Source of the DNA: Megaustenia siamemsis
Taxonomy: Eukaryota > Mollusca > Gastropoda > Stylommatophora > Ariophantidae
DNA length: 64,000 bases
Direction: 5' to 3'
NCBI GenBank assembly: GCA_032433765.1
Contig: JAVIAB010000092.1
Location: forward strand, 62,100,126-62,164,125
A program made the translations under genes and the position numbers. Shown one piece after another: positions 13,251 through 24,626 of this stretch (the first letter of the stretch is position 1; each line of letters starts with the position of its first letter). The notes beneath the pieces were generated by a model that worked only from the letters and a program-made list of their open reading frames with translations, did no database searches and had not been told where the DNA came from.

Positions 13251-16200
13251 TATACCAAGAGGAGAGACAATCAATTCGCAAGCTTACTTAAGACATTGAA
13301 GGTGTGATTCTTGTGGATGTTAACCAAGAGGAGAGACAATCAATTCGCAAGCTTACTTAAGACATTGAAGGTGTGATTCTTGTGGATGTTAACCAAGAGG
13401 AGAGACAATCAATTCGCAAGCTTACTTAAGACATTGAAGGTGTGATTCTTGTGGATGTTAACCAAGAGGAGAGACAATCAATTCGCAAGCTTACTTAAGA
13501 CATTGAAGGTGTGATTCTTGTGGATGTTATACCAAGAGGAGAGACAATCAATTCGCAAGCTTACTTAAGACATTGAAGGTGTGATTCTTGTGGATGTTAA
13601 CCAAGAGGAGAGACAATCAATTCGCAAACTTACTTAAGACATTGAAGGTGTGATTCTTGTGGATGTTATACCAAGAGGAGAAACAATCAATTCGCAAGCT
13701 TACTTAAGACATTGAAGGTGTGATTCTTGTGGATGTTATACCAAGAGGAGAGACAATCAATTTGCAAACTTACTTAAGACATTGAAGGTGTGATTCTTGT
13801 GGATGTTAACCAAGAGGAGAGACAATCAATTCGCAAACTTACTTAAGACATTGAAGGTGTGATTCTTGTGGATGTTATACCAAGATGAGAGACAATCAAT
13901 TCGCAAGCTTACTTAAGACATTGAAGGTGTGATTCTTGTGGATGTTATACCAAGAGGAGAGACAATCAATTTGCAAACTTACTTAAGACATTGAAGGTGT
14001 GATTCTTGTGGATGTTAACCAAGAGGAGAGACAATCAATTCGCAAGCTTACTTAAGACATTGAAGGTGTGATTCTTGTGGATGTTAACCAAGAGGAGAGA
14101 CAATCAATTCGCAAACTTACTTAAGACATTGAAGGTGTGATTCTTGTGGATGTTATACCAAGAGGAGAGACAATCAATTCGCAAGCTTACTTAAGACATT
14201 GAAGGTGTGATTCTTGTGGATGTTAACCAAGAGGAGAGACAATCAATTCGCAAGCTTACTTAAGACATTGAAGGTGTGATTCTTGTGGATGTTATACCAA
14301 GAGGAGAGACAATCAATTCGCAAGCTTACTTAAGACATTGAAGGTGTGATTCTTGTGGATGTTAACCAAGAGGAGAGACAAATCAATTCGCAAACTTACT
14401 TAAGACATTGAAGGTGTGATTCTTGTGGATGTTATACCAAGAGGAGAAACAATCAATTCGCAAGCTTACTTAAGACATTGAAGGTGTGATTCTTGTGGAT
14501 GTTATACCAAGAGGAGAGACAATCAATTTGCAAACTTACTTAAGACATTGAAGGTGTGATTCTTGTGGATGTTAACCAAGAGGAGAGACAATCAATTCGC
14601 AAACTTACTTAAGACATTGAAGGTGTGATTCTTGTGGATGTTATACCAAGAGGAGAGACAATCAATTCGCAAGCTTACTTAAGACATTGAAGGTGTGATT
14701 CTTGTGGATGTTATACCAAGAGGAGAGACAATCAATTTGCAAACTTACTTAAGACATTGAAGGTGTGATTCTTGTGGATGTTAACCAAGAGGAGAGACAA
14801 TCAATTCGCAAGCTTACTTAAGACATTGAAGGTGTGATTCTTGTGGATGTTAACCAAGAGGAGAGACAATCAATTCTCAAACTTACTTAAGACATTGAAG
14901 GTGTGATTCTTGTGGATGTTATACCAAGAGGAGAGACAATCAATTCGCAAGCTTACTTAAGACATTGAAGGTGTGATTCTTGTGGATGTTATACCAAGAG
15001 GAGAGACAATCAATTTGCAAACTTACTTAAGACATTGAAGGTGTGATTCTTGTGGATGTTAACCAAGAGGAGAGACAATCAATTCGCAAACTTACTTAAG
15101 ACATTGAAGGTGTGATTCTTGTGGATGTTATACCAAGAGGAGAGACAATCAATTCGCAAGCTTACTTAAGACATTGAAGGTGTGATTCTTGTGGATGTTA
15201 TACCAAGAGGAGAGACAATCAATTTGCAAACTTACTTAAGACATTGAAGGTGTGATTCTTGTGGATGTTAACCAAGAGGAGAGACAATCAATTCGCAAAC
15301 TTACTTAAGACATTGAAGGTGTGATTCTTGTGGATGTTAACCAAGAGGAGAGACAATCAATTCGCAAACTTACTTAAGACATTGAAGGTGTGATTCTTGT
15401 GGATGTTAACCAAGAGGAGAGACAATCAATTCGCAAACTTACTTAAGACATTGAAGGTGTGATTCTTGTGGATGTTAACCAAAAGGAGAGACAATCAATT
15501 CGCAAACTTACTTAAGACATTGAAGGTGTGATTCTTGTGGATGTTAACCAAGAGGAGAGACAATCAATTCGCAAACTTACTTAAGACATTGAAGGTGTGA
15601 TTCTTGTGGATGTTAACCAAGAGGAGAGACAATCAATTCGCAAGCTTACTTAAGACATTGAAGGTGTGATTCTTGTGGATGTTAACCAAGAGGAGAGACA
15701 ATCAATTCGCAAGCTTACTTAAGACATTGAAGGTGTGATTCTTGTGGATGTTATACCAAGAGGAGAGACAATCAATTCGCAAGCTTACTTAAGACATTGA
15801 AGGTGTGATTCTTGTGGATGTTATACCAAGAGGAGAGACAATCAATTTGCAAACTTACTTAAGACATTGAAGGTGTGATTCTTGTGGATGTTAACCAAGA
15901 GGAGAGACAATCAATTCGCAAACTTACTTAAGACATTGAAGGTGTGATTCTTGTGGATGTTAACCAAGAGGAGAGACAATCAATTCGCAAGCTTACTTAA
16001 GACATTGAAGGTGTGATTCTTGTGGATGTTAACCAAGAGGAGAGACAATCAATTCGCAAGCTTACTTAAGACATTGAAGGTGTGATTCTTGTGGATGTTA
16101 ACCAAGAGGAGAGACAATCAATTCGCAAGCTTACTTAAGACATTAGGGAGCCGCGATAGCTCAGTGGTTAGTGAACTGGACTACCACGGACAAGGGGTAG

Positions 16201-16490
16201 GGTTCGATCCCAACCGACGGCTTCCGGGTTCACACAGCCTTAAATGGGTACCAGATTTTTTCTGGGAAAGTAAAGCAGCACGGGCGTAATACTGACCACA
16301 TTACCTCAAAAATCATGTGCTGAAGGTCTGTAAAATATAGGGTCACCAACACCATATTTCCCTATACGCCACTAGGCGTGACGGGGGTACTTTACTTTAC
16401 TTTTTTACTTAAGACATTGAAGGTGTGATTCTTGTGGATGTTATGCCAAGAGAAGAGACAATCAATTTGCAAGCTTACTTAAGACATTGA
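13251..16490 (+). repeat. 69/70-bp minisatellite made from mariner transposase DNA
   Basis: I count 43 units of a 69- or 70-bp repeat (42 before and 1 after a SINE at 16145-16406). In the ancestral frame the unit encodes EGVILVDV-PRGETINSQAYL, the stretch that lies between the VTVF and LKKL segments in mariner transposases. The 70-bp form has GTTATACC, the 69-bp form GTTAACC. Other variable sites are CGCAAGCTT, CGCAAACTT and TTTGCAAACTT. The last unit (16430-16490) has GTTATGCC and runs straight into the downstream transposase sequence, so it is probably the founding copy. A three-unit higher-order pattern recurs. Confidence 0.95.
16145..16406 (+). mobile_element. SINE family 1, copy 1 (inside the minisatellite)
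   Basis: A tRNA-derived head of about 75 bp with acceptor-like arms GGAGCCG/CGGCTTCC, A box TAGCTCAGTGGTTAG and B box GGTTCGATCCC, then a body ending in GGCGTGACGGGGGTACTTTACTTT. Flanked by the duplication acttaagacatt at 16133-16144 and 16407-16418. Anticodon-region variant CTACCACGG. Confidence 0.93.
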
Positions 16491-16871
16491 AAAAACTCAA
16501 TCAACGTTATTGCAAAGTTCAGCCACACAAGAATCCAGCAGACCTGCTTCTCCTTCACGACAATGCTCGCCCTCACACAAGTCTAGTAACACTGGAAGCA
16601 ATCACCATATAGTGTTGGACTGTACTCCCCAATCCACCATACAGCCCTGATTTTGTACCCTCTTAGTTCCATCTCTTTTGTCCCTTCGTGGAACAAGGTT
16701 TGAAGATAATGAAGGAGTGATTCATGCAGCGAAGAAATGGCTACACGATCAAGACAAAGACTGGTACAGGCTATGAATACATGCACTTCTTGTTGCGCGC
16801 AGACGTAAAGCTGTACACGTGGATAGGGATTATGTTGAATGATAGCGATGTTTACATGACATATCCATATA

Positions 16872-17127
16872 TAGTAAAGTAAAGAGCCTCGTCACGCCAA
16901 GTGGCGTATAGGGAATATGGTGTTAGTGACCATAATTTTTACAGATCTTCGGCACATGATTTTGAGGTAATGTGGTCGGTATTACGCCCTTACCGTTTAC
17001 GTTCTCAGAAAAAAAAACCGGTACCCACTTAAGGCTGCGTGAACCCAGAAGCCGTCGATCAGGATCGATTCCGACCTCTTGTCCTTTGTAGTCCAGTTCA
17101 CTAACAACTGAGCTATCGCACCTCCAT
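16872..17127 (-). mobile_element. SINE family 1, copy 2 (in the mariner 3' region)
   Basis: Reverse-oriented full-length SINE with the CTACAAAGG variant head. The target duplication is tatccatata at 16862-16871 and 17128-17137, so it inserted into the mariner after the mariner was already in place. Confidence 0.92.
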
Positions 17128-17188
17128 TATCCATATACTATGTACCAGTTTCATACTTTTAGAATTAGCGGTTCACGAGAAATCCGAT

Positions 17189-17360
17189 TACTTTCTTAAT
17201 GCAGTAAGTATATAAAGGAGCAGATGTGGCTTCAGATCATGAAGGAATGAAATGTGTTGTGCAGGAAGGGCAGCTTACAGAAGCATTTGAAATAAGAACT
17301 TGTAAAAGGCGGGGATGTCTTCTATCTCCATTTCTCTCTCTCTACTGGTCATAGATTATA
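17189..17360 (+). mobile_element. LINE A, reverse-transcriptase middle part
   Basis: Continues LINE A after the mariner. Broken-frame reading gives EGMKCVVQEGQLTEAFEIRT and then CLLSPF, the region before the RT active site. It is interrupted by LINE B at 17361 within the VIDW motif. Confidence 0.75.
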
Positions 17361-19394
17361 TCTATCTATTGACCTTTCCAGCCGTAGCCGTCCCATATGG
17401 CGTAGACCAAGATACACCTTCTCCTATCTGAATTTTTGTTCCAGCAGTTTTCAATTATTTTAAAGATATTTTATCAAATCTCGCCATTTGTCTCTGTTCT
17501 GTGCAAGCAACCCTATCTCATTAAGGAGCCGAATCCTGCTGTTCTTGCCTCTCTCATCAATGTTCTTCTCAGTGTCTCCCTGGGTCTTCCTCTTTTTCTC
17601 TTACCTGTTGTTTCCCATATGAGGGCTTGCTTTGCTATTCGGTTATTATCTCTTCTCATCACATGTCCAACATATGACCATCGCCTTTTCTTTATTACTG
17701 AAGATATTAGTGACTGATTGACGATTTCTCTAATTTCCTCGTTTGTTTTGAATTCGTTCCACGCTATACCACGTATTTTTCTTAGACATTTATTTTCGAA
17801 TGCGTTCAACTTTGTTTCTATATCTCTTGTTGTTTTCCAGCTTTCACGTGCATACGTAAGGGTTGATAGTACATTTGATTTTAATAGTCTAAGTTTTGTG
17901 TTTGTGCTGATGAGTTTTGATTTCCACAACTTTTCAAGGCTTCTGAAAGACATTGCTGCTTTAGCTATCCTGATTCTAATTTCTTTGCTTGTATCCCCTT
18001 CTCGATCAATGTGACTTCCAAGATAGATAAAGTGATCGATCTCTTCTACTGGTTTGTTTTCCATGTATATTTTGTCATCTGTTGGAATTAAACTTTTCAT
18101 GACTTTAGTCTTTTCATGATTGATTTCAAGCCCAATTTTGCTGGCTATTGATGTTAGTTCATTTGTGTTTTCCTGCATCGTTTTTATCTGACTGCTGATG
18201 AGAACTATGTCATCAGCAAAGTCGAGGTCCTCCAAATGGTCTCCTTGTATCCATTCGATGTCTTTATCACCAGTGCAGCATTTCTTCATTATGAAGTCCA
18301 TAACAACTCCAAATAACAAAGACGATAAAATACATCCTTGTTTAACCCCAGTTTCTATTGGGAAACATTCGCTCAGTCCTTCCTCTGTTCGAACTGCACA
18401 TGTGTAACCATCATACATGTCTTTGATAATATTTATGATTTTTGATGGTAAACCATATTGCTTCAGAATTTTCCACAAAGAATCTCTATGAATACTATCA
18501 ACTGTTTTTTTTTTAAGTCGATGAAGTTAAGTACAAAATGTTTTTGCTTTTCAATGTGTTCCTCCAATATAAGTCGTAGAGTAAAAATGTGGTCAAGACA
18601 GCTTCTCCCTTTTCTAAACCCAGCCTGTTCTTCGCGCATTACTGTATCTATTGAATCCTTTATTCTATTTAGGATGATTTTGCAGAATAACTTTGAGGCA
18701 ACTGACAAAAGTGTCACGCCTCTCCAGTTGTTAAAATCTCTAAGATTGCCCTTTTTTGGAATCTTAACAATGATTCCTTTTTTCCATTTATGGGGCGTCT
18801 TCTCTGTTTTCCAAATGATGTTGAACATTTTTTGGAGATGTATTAGATTATGGCTATCAATTGCCTTGAGGATCTCAGCTGTTAACTTATCCTCTCCAGC
18901 AGCCTTGTTGTTGGCCATACGTTTTAAGGAGGTATCTATTTCGCTCAAGGTGAAGTTATCTAAATTTATATCTAATTCTGCTGCTGGCGTTTCAGCTTCA
19001 AAATCTATTAAACTGTGGGGTAGTGGACGGTTAAGAATGTCTTTGAAGTGCTCTGCCCAACGGGCTTTTATGTCTGCGCTTGTTGTTAGCATTAATCCAG
19101 ATTTGTCTAGAATTGGTGTTCCACTGGATGTATGGGTGTCTGTCAGCATCTTTTGTACAGTATAAAGAGTTCTGCTGTCTCCTGTAATTGCAGCTGTCTC
19201 TGCTTTCTCTGCCAAATTGTCTATATAAGCTCTTGTATCTCTTCTTGTTGAACTTTTAACTTTGTTGTCTAATTCTTTGTATGTTGCTTTTGCCAGAACC
19301 TTTCCAAGATCTGTCTTTACATTAGTCATGGCTCCCTTCGCTTCTCTTCTTTCTTTGATGTATTTCCATGTGGTGTCTGAGATCCAAGCTCGGT
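17361..19394 (-). mobile_element. LINE family B, 2-kb copy inserted in LINE A
   Basis: A 5'-truncated non-LTR element read on the - strand. Two overlapping frames (19329-18463 and 18478-17513) encode most of a reverse transcriptase: EEQAGFRKGRSCLDH, FNNWRGVTLLS, the catalytic DFADDIVLIS box, then the C-terminal GHVMRRDNNRIAKQAL and GRPRETLRRT motifs. An expanded A run near 18510 shifts the frame after the FIDLKK motif. The 3' end is CGAAAGGTCAATAGAT-like with a gata repeat. The RT looks RTE-like to me, but clade assignment is tentative. A duplication, ggtcatagatta, flanks the insertion. Confidence 0.9.
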
Positions 19395-20250
19395 CATAGA
19401 TTAGATTGTGAAAATAACTTGAAATGTAATTCAGTGGTCACTGACCAAGCAGCTTAATGACTTAGCTTTGCTGATGACATAGCTCTCCTATCACATAATC
19501 ATCAACAGATGCAAGATAAAATGAGCATACTTGACGAGAGATCACAACAGCTGGGACTGAAAATTAAAAAAAAAGATAAGACTAAAATTATGAGAATTAA
19601 TGCGGTTGGCAATAACCAAATAATAGGAGAAATACCCCTACTAGACGTATAATCTTACATATATCTGGACAGTAATATAGACAAAGAGGGAGGAGCATAT
19701 ACCAAAATAAGAATATCAGAAGAAAGAGCAGTAGTTCGTTCCAATGGGAAATTTATGGAAATCCTAAGAAATTAAGTTAAATCTAAAAATAAAATTGTCA
19801 CTTCAAATGTTAAGTCAGTCCTATGTCAGACTGTGAAACATGGAGAACAACAAAATTGACAATCATGAAGATACAGACCAGACCATTAATGGATGCTTGC
19901 GCAGAATAAAAGGAAGGAAATGGCAGGACAAAATCACTAACATAGAATTATGGAAATGTACCAGTCAAATACCAGTGGATAAAGAGATACAGCTAAGACA
20001 ATGGCACTGGATATGGCACACTGCGGAAGCCAAATGATAGTAATACACAGCATACCCTTTTTTTTTTTAAACCCGAAGGAAAAAGATAAAGAGGAAGACC
20101 ACAATATTCTCAGCGAAGAGAGATATGAAGGTGACGGGAAAGACGTGGAATGATCTTTAAAGAGATGCACGAAACAGACCGGCCTAAAAAGTGCTTGTTG
20201 AAAGCTTATGCTCCATAGGGAGTTGTAACGTAGAAGAAGAAGAAAAGAGG
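19395..20250 (+). mobile_element. LINE A, RT active site and 3' end
   Basis: Resumes LINE A: WIVK, then LAFADDIALLSHNHQQMQDK (the RT catalytic box), a YLDSNIDKEGG block, and a C-terminal end with TGKTWNDL and a (gaa)n tail before 20250. Multiple stops are present. Joining 17360 to 19395 gives a continuous VIDW-to-FADD order, which confirms the nesting. Confidence 0.8.
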
Positions 20251-20254
20251 ATGT

Positions 20255-20520
20255 TATGTTGTGTTGTGATTCATTAAAGGGGTGTTGGTATGTTGTGTTG
20301 TGATTCATTAAAGGGGTGTTGGTATGTTGTGTTGTGATTCATTAAAGGGGTGTTGGTATGTTGTGTTGTGGTTCATTAAAGGGGTGTTGGTATGTTGTGT
20401 TGTGATTCATTAAAGGGGTGTTGGTATGTTGTGTTGTGATTCATTAAAGAGGTGTTGGTATGTTGTGTTGTGATTCATTAAAGGGGTGTTGGTATGTTGT
20501 GTTGTGATTCATTAGAGGGG
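20255..20520. repeat. 34-bp minisatellite, homogeneous right half
   Basis: About eight nearly identical 34-bp units of tgttgtgttgtgattcatta plus aaggggtgttggta. It begins directly after the 3' end of LINE A. Related, diverged units lie at 11347-11545. Confidence 0.9.
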
Positions 20521-20539
20521 CGCCAACAAATTTGAAAGG

Positions 20540-21290
20540 AATAGTGATCTACTACTTCTACTGCTTTTCCTTCAAGGTATATTTTTTTTATTCTGTGCGA
20601 ATTTGATTTTTCATTTTACTTTTGTCTTTTCTTGGTTGATTCGTAGTCCTATTTTCCTAGCCATTAATGATATGGCATTTGTTTTTTCTTGCATCATGTT
20701 CACTTTGCTATTGATAAGAAATATTTCGCAAAATCCTGCTTGTCCTCCAACTGAGATCCTAGTGTCCTTCCAGTGTCTTTGTCACCTGTACAGCACTTTT
20801 GCATAATGAAATCGAAAGAAATTCTAAATAACAAGGAAGATAAAATATCCTTGTTTCATTTCAGCATTAACCTGAAACCATTCACTCAATCCTGACTCTG
20901 TGCGAACCGCACATGAGAAGACGACATACAGATAGCTGATGATGTTAATACTTTGTGGTGGCATTCCATATTGTCTGAGTATGTTTCACAATGAGTCTCT
21001 ATGTTTGATGTCGAAAGCCTTTTTGAAATCAATAACATTTAGAAGTGGTATCTGTTGTTCTATATGTTCTTCTATTATAATTCTTAGGGAAAACATATGA
21101 TCAAGGCAGCTTCTTCCTTTCCTAAATCCTGCTTGTTCTTCAGCCATTACAGTGTCTACAGCATCTTTGATTCTGTTCATGATGATCTTACAGAATACTT
21201 TAGAGGCAACTTATAGATGAGTCACGCCTCTCCAGTTGCTGCAATCATTGAAATTGCCTTTTAAAAAATAATTTTGACAATTATACATTT
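20540..21290 (-). mobile_element. LINE fragment, RT related to family B
   Basis: On the - strand positions 21180-20986 encode MNRIKDAVDTVMAEEQAGF, GRSCLDHMFSL and VIDFKKAFD, the RT segment homologous to that in the 17361-19394 copy. Its downstream part is broken and stops short of the 3' terminus. Confidence 0.75.
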
Positions 21291-21640
21291 TGTCTACTGC
21301 GTAGGTACCTTTTCCTCTTGTCATATTGCGTTAAAAATTGTCTGCAGGTATTTTAAGTTACGGCTATCTTTCTTTCCATTTACCTTTAAATTATTTACAG
21401 ATTGAGTGTTATCTCTGCTTATCGTATTTTAGTCTTTTTAATATTTTTATCCAATCAACATTCACTGCTTTTTTCCCTCATTATCTACTAATTGTTATTA
21501 TTTTGAACTTAATGAAATTTTGAACCGTGAACAAAGGGATGGACGTAAGCCTCAAAGTAGAAGGACGTAGGTTCTATATCAAATATCGAAAGCCAAAACG
21601 GGAAGTACTTTTGAGGAAAAATTAAAAAATAAAAAAAGGT
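21291..21640. other. AT-rich spacer
   Basis: No gene or recognisable repeat is visible between the LINE fragment and the Penelope-like element. Confidence 0.4.
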
Positions 21641-22880
21641 ATGTAAGAAGCTTTACGTGACAAGTGGACGACACAGACTAAACAACGTTTCGGCTCAATA
21701 GGCCTTCATCAGGAACAAACAATAAAAACACACACACACAAATTAATAACGAAACAACCAAAACAAAAACAATCGAAATGTGTTAAAGAAAACAACAACA
21801 AAAAGTAAAACTATCCTGTCAAATCCAAAATAAAATCGTAACCAAGTGCGGCTGTCGTGAACGTCGAAAATCGTGCGAAAAAGTGCGTAAATGTAAACAG
21901 AACCAGATGAGTAAACACAGGGGTCAGTGTGCAAACACAAAGGAGAAAGAATCGAATAGTAGTCTGACAGGTGTAAAAAGACGCTAAGAGTGAGATGTCT
22001 GAGAGTGGGGTACAGTAAAAATAAATGAGGGGTAAGAAGCACAGAAAAAATTTTTTTTATAGAGGAGAAAACCGAAGTGTCTCATAAGGGACTAGAGGAG
22101 AAGAACTATAAAAAGTATGGCATAGTAAGTAGACCAAAGAACCCAAATATGTGTAGTAGAGAAGGCTATGCAAAAGGGAAGGAGCAAGCAAAAAGAAACT
22201 ATGCGTATGAGTGTGATACATTCATACCTCTCGGGGTCAGCGAACCATACTGGACTATAAGGCGATTTTCAAAGTATAGCGGCTGCGGTCGCCAGAGTGA
22301 CAAAGGACAATACCAGTGACACGGATGTCGTCTTTGCCCTTGTGATCAGGGGAGTTGAAGTGGGAAGATACCGGAGTACCAGTATTTTGTTGGACATCAC
22401 GTAGATGTTCACAAAATCTTTCCGCTAATCTTCTTCCAGACTCACCAATATAGGTCATATGGCATCGTTGGCATGTGAAGCTACGCTTGATCTCGAACCG
22501 TCCATTAGGGAACAAAACCGAGTCAGCAGGGAGCACATAGGCACAGGTAATACAGTTTCGACCACAAGGGGCCGTACCGAAGTGTTGAGGGTGGGAGCAA
22601 GGGAGATGGCTCCTAACCAAAATATCTCTCAAATTCCTGTCGCGCTTAAAGGCGATCATCGGGGGATCACTAAAAAGTAGACGGGTAGTGGGATCAGAGA
22701 GGAGAATGGAACGGTAGCGGTTGAGTATCCTCACAGCAGCTAAGTTGTGGGGATGATATGTGAGGGTGAGTATAGTTCTCTCAGAAGGGGGGCGGTTGGA
22801 AGGGGTGAGTGCCTCGGGACGGGAGATAAGGAGGACCCGCTGGAGGGCAGACTGGAGGATCGAGTCTGGATAAAGCCGGT
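21640..22880 (-). mobile_element. Penelope-like element, 3' part with GIY-YIG endonuclease
   Basis: The - strand ORF at 22734-22255 (extending upstream in an adjoining frame) carries the end of a Penelope-type RT (LTYHPHNLAA, RYRSILLSDP, FKRDRNLRDILVRSHL) followed by a CxxC-containing linker and the endonuclease motif CQRCHMTYIGESGRRLAERF with HLRD. Penelope-like elements are known to pair RT with a C-terminal GIY-YIG nuclease. The 3' untranslated part ends with CTGATGAAGGCC and GAAACG before CACGTAAAGC. The 5' part is missing. Confidence 0.88.
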
Positions 22881-23195
22881 ATCACCAAATTACAACTTAA
22901 AATTTTACAAATTAAAAAATTAAAGTAAAAAATTGTTATGTAGGTTTCAAAGTACTTTTGAGCCATGTCACTTGATGTTGCTGCAGCATTTATGAGATGT
23001 CCTCAGACAATCTTACTCTGGGTCTACCACATATTCTGCTTCCATATTCTCTTCTAATATGTTTTGTATGGTATAGCATCTCGTGGCATTCTTTCCAGAT
23101 GAACAAACATTTAACTTGCTGCTTCTTTATGTATTATAATAATAATATATACAACTGACTACATCATTCATAAAAGTATATGTAAAATAAAAAAA
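22881..23195. other. AT-rich spacer
   Basis: No gene seen. The sequence is unique and AT-rich. Confidence 0.4.
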
Positions 23196-23197
23196 AA

Positions 23198-23446
23198 GGT
23201 AAAGTGCCCCCCTGTCACGCCAAGTGGCGTATAGGGAATATGTTGTTAGTGACCATACATTTTACAGACCTTCAGCACATGATTTTTGGGGTAATGTGGT
23301 CGGTATTACGCCCGTGCCGCTTTACTTTCCCAGAAAAAAATCCGGTACCCATTAAAGCTAGGTGAACCCGGAACCGTCGGTTGGGATCGAACCCTACTTC
23401 TTGTCCTTTGTAGTCCAGTTCACTAACCACTGAGCTATCGTGGCTA
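23198..23446 (-). mobile_element. SINE family 1, copy 3
   Basis: Reverse-oriented full-length copy. The head is recognisable as CTGAGCTATCGTGGC and GGGATCGAACCC in + orientation, the body as GTCACGCCAAGTGGCG. CTACAAAGG variant. I found no unambiguous target duplication. Confidence 0.9.
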
Positions 23447-23609
23447 CAAACGTATGTGTGGTCATGTAAAATGTGAACTATAACACCATATTACCTTTAT
23501 ATAGCATGTGCAAAGCTTCACGCTTACATTGTTTAGATCTAGATTAGACAGGGCGTGTACATTCTGGTGGACAATCCTGATTTGCTTACATTTCTTTTCT
23601 AGAAGAAAA

Positions 23610-23912
23610 AACACTCGGCCAATAATAACCAATGTCTGGTCAGAAATTACCGTTGTCTTTCTTGCAAAAAAAAAAAAATAAATAAATAAATAAAAAAGGG
23701 CCAATAATAACCAATGTCTGGTCAGAAATTACCGTTGTCTTTCTTGCAAATAATAATAAAAAAAAAAAAACAACGGCCAATAATATCCAATGTCTGGTCA
23801 GAAATTACCGTTGTCTTTCTTGCAAAAAAAAAATATAAATAAATAAAAAAAAACAACGATCAATAATAACCAATGTCAGAAATTATCATTGTCTTTCTTG
23901 CAAGAAAAAAAA
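23610..23912. repeat. Tandem repeat, about 80 bp x 4
   Basis: Four units beginning ggccaataataaccaatgtc and ending ttgtctttcttgc plus a variable A-rich tract. The fourth unit is shortened. Confidence 0.85.
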
Positions 23913-24625
23913 ACCGAGAGAACCACAGGCCAAATGTATGCACTAAGCCGCAAGATGTAAAACACCCACTGCAACACAATCCCATAAGCGTACGAGTTTA
24001 TTATTTTTAAGTTACGAGAAATCTTATTTACCATCTTTCCCCCTGTAATTTGCTGCAAGTATATATTCCCCTTTATTCTTGACCTTTACCATCAAATGCA
24101 CTTGAAATTTGTTTAATGTTATGAGGATCGCTATTTTAGAAGTTTTGTGCACACAATGAAGCAATGATTAGTTCAGCTTAAAAAAAAAAATTCTCAAGGG
24201 CTATTTATATTGATGGCCTTGCAATATTTGTTCGTTTATTGAAGGAGAAAGCATTGCATGTACACAAATTTGAAGGGGAAAAAATATAACCCAGGTCGCG
24301 CTAACATTCTTCTGCGATATCTCGGGACAGGGTTTCCGGAGTCTTATGAGATCTGCTCTCTATTAAAATTTAGGACTTCGGTTAAAATATAATGAAGTGG
24401 AAGAACTTCATAAATGTTTCATGAACTTGTAATAATTCCTGGAACTGTTTGCAAACTCTCAAGTGCCAGCAAACGTAGTGGAAACAGTGCAACAAATCTC
24501 TGCGAAAAAAAAAAAAAAAAAAATTCGTGTCATTTCCGCTTTGTCACTGCGTGGCATAGCAGATGCGATATTCAATTTAGATTGCAATTTAGCCATGAAA
24601 TGAATTTGGATGAGGCTAAAACCAC
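23913..24625. other. AT-rich spacer
   Basis: No gene or family repeat is visible. It contains an A18 run near 24510. Confidence 0.4.
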
Positions 24626-24626
24626 T

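Larger units (their letters stand above)
12493..17188 (+). mobile_element. Dead mariner transposon with internal expansion
   Basis: The transposase can be followed in broken frames: a helix-turn-helix-like start near 12670, WVPR, the first catalytic Asp in DETWAH at 13108, and the second in HDNARPHTS at 16559. The third residue of the D,D(34)D triad should lie 35 codons on, but position 16664 is a TAG stop. RGTRFEDNEGVIHAAKKWL and a YVE-like end follow. The ends are imperfect inverted repeats (gttagttttctcagctaat versus the complement of the sequence before 17188), each next to TA, as expected for TA-target mariners. An internal 69/70-bp segment is expanded about 43-fold, and two SINEs have inserted. 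The protein resembles the SETMAR-type mariner group; subgroup is not resolved. Confidence 0.88.

Noticed and set aside
16145..16225. tRNA gene
   Set aside because: The A and B boxes belong to a dispersed SINE with target duplications, and the anticodon arm does not fold properly.
13251..16490. CRISPR-like array
   Set aside because: The units are contiguous 69/70-bp copies with no unique spacers, and they derive from a transposase in a eukaryotic genome.
18458..19165. 235-codon + strand ORF
   Set aside because: It is the antisense shadow of the LINE B reverse transcriptase.
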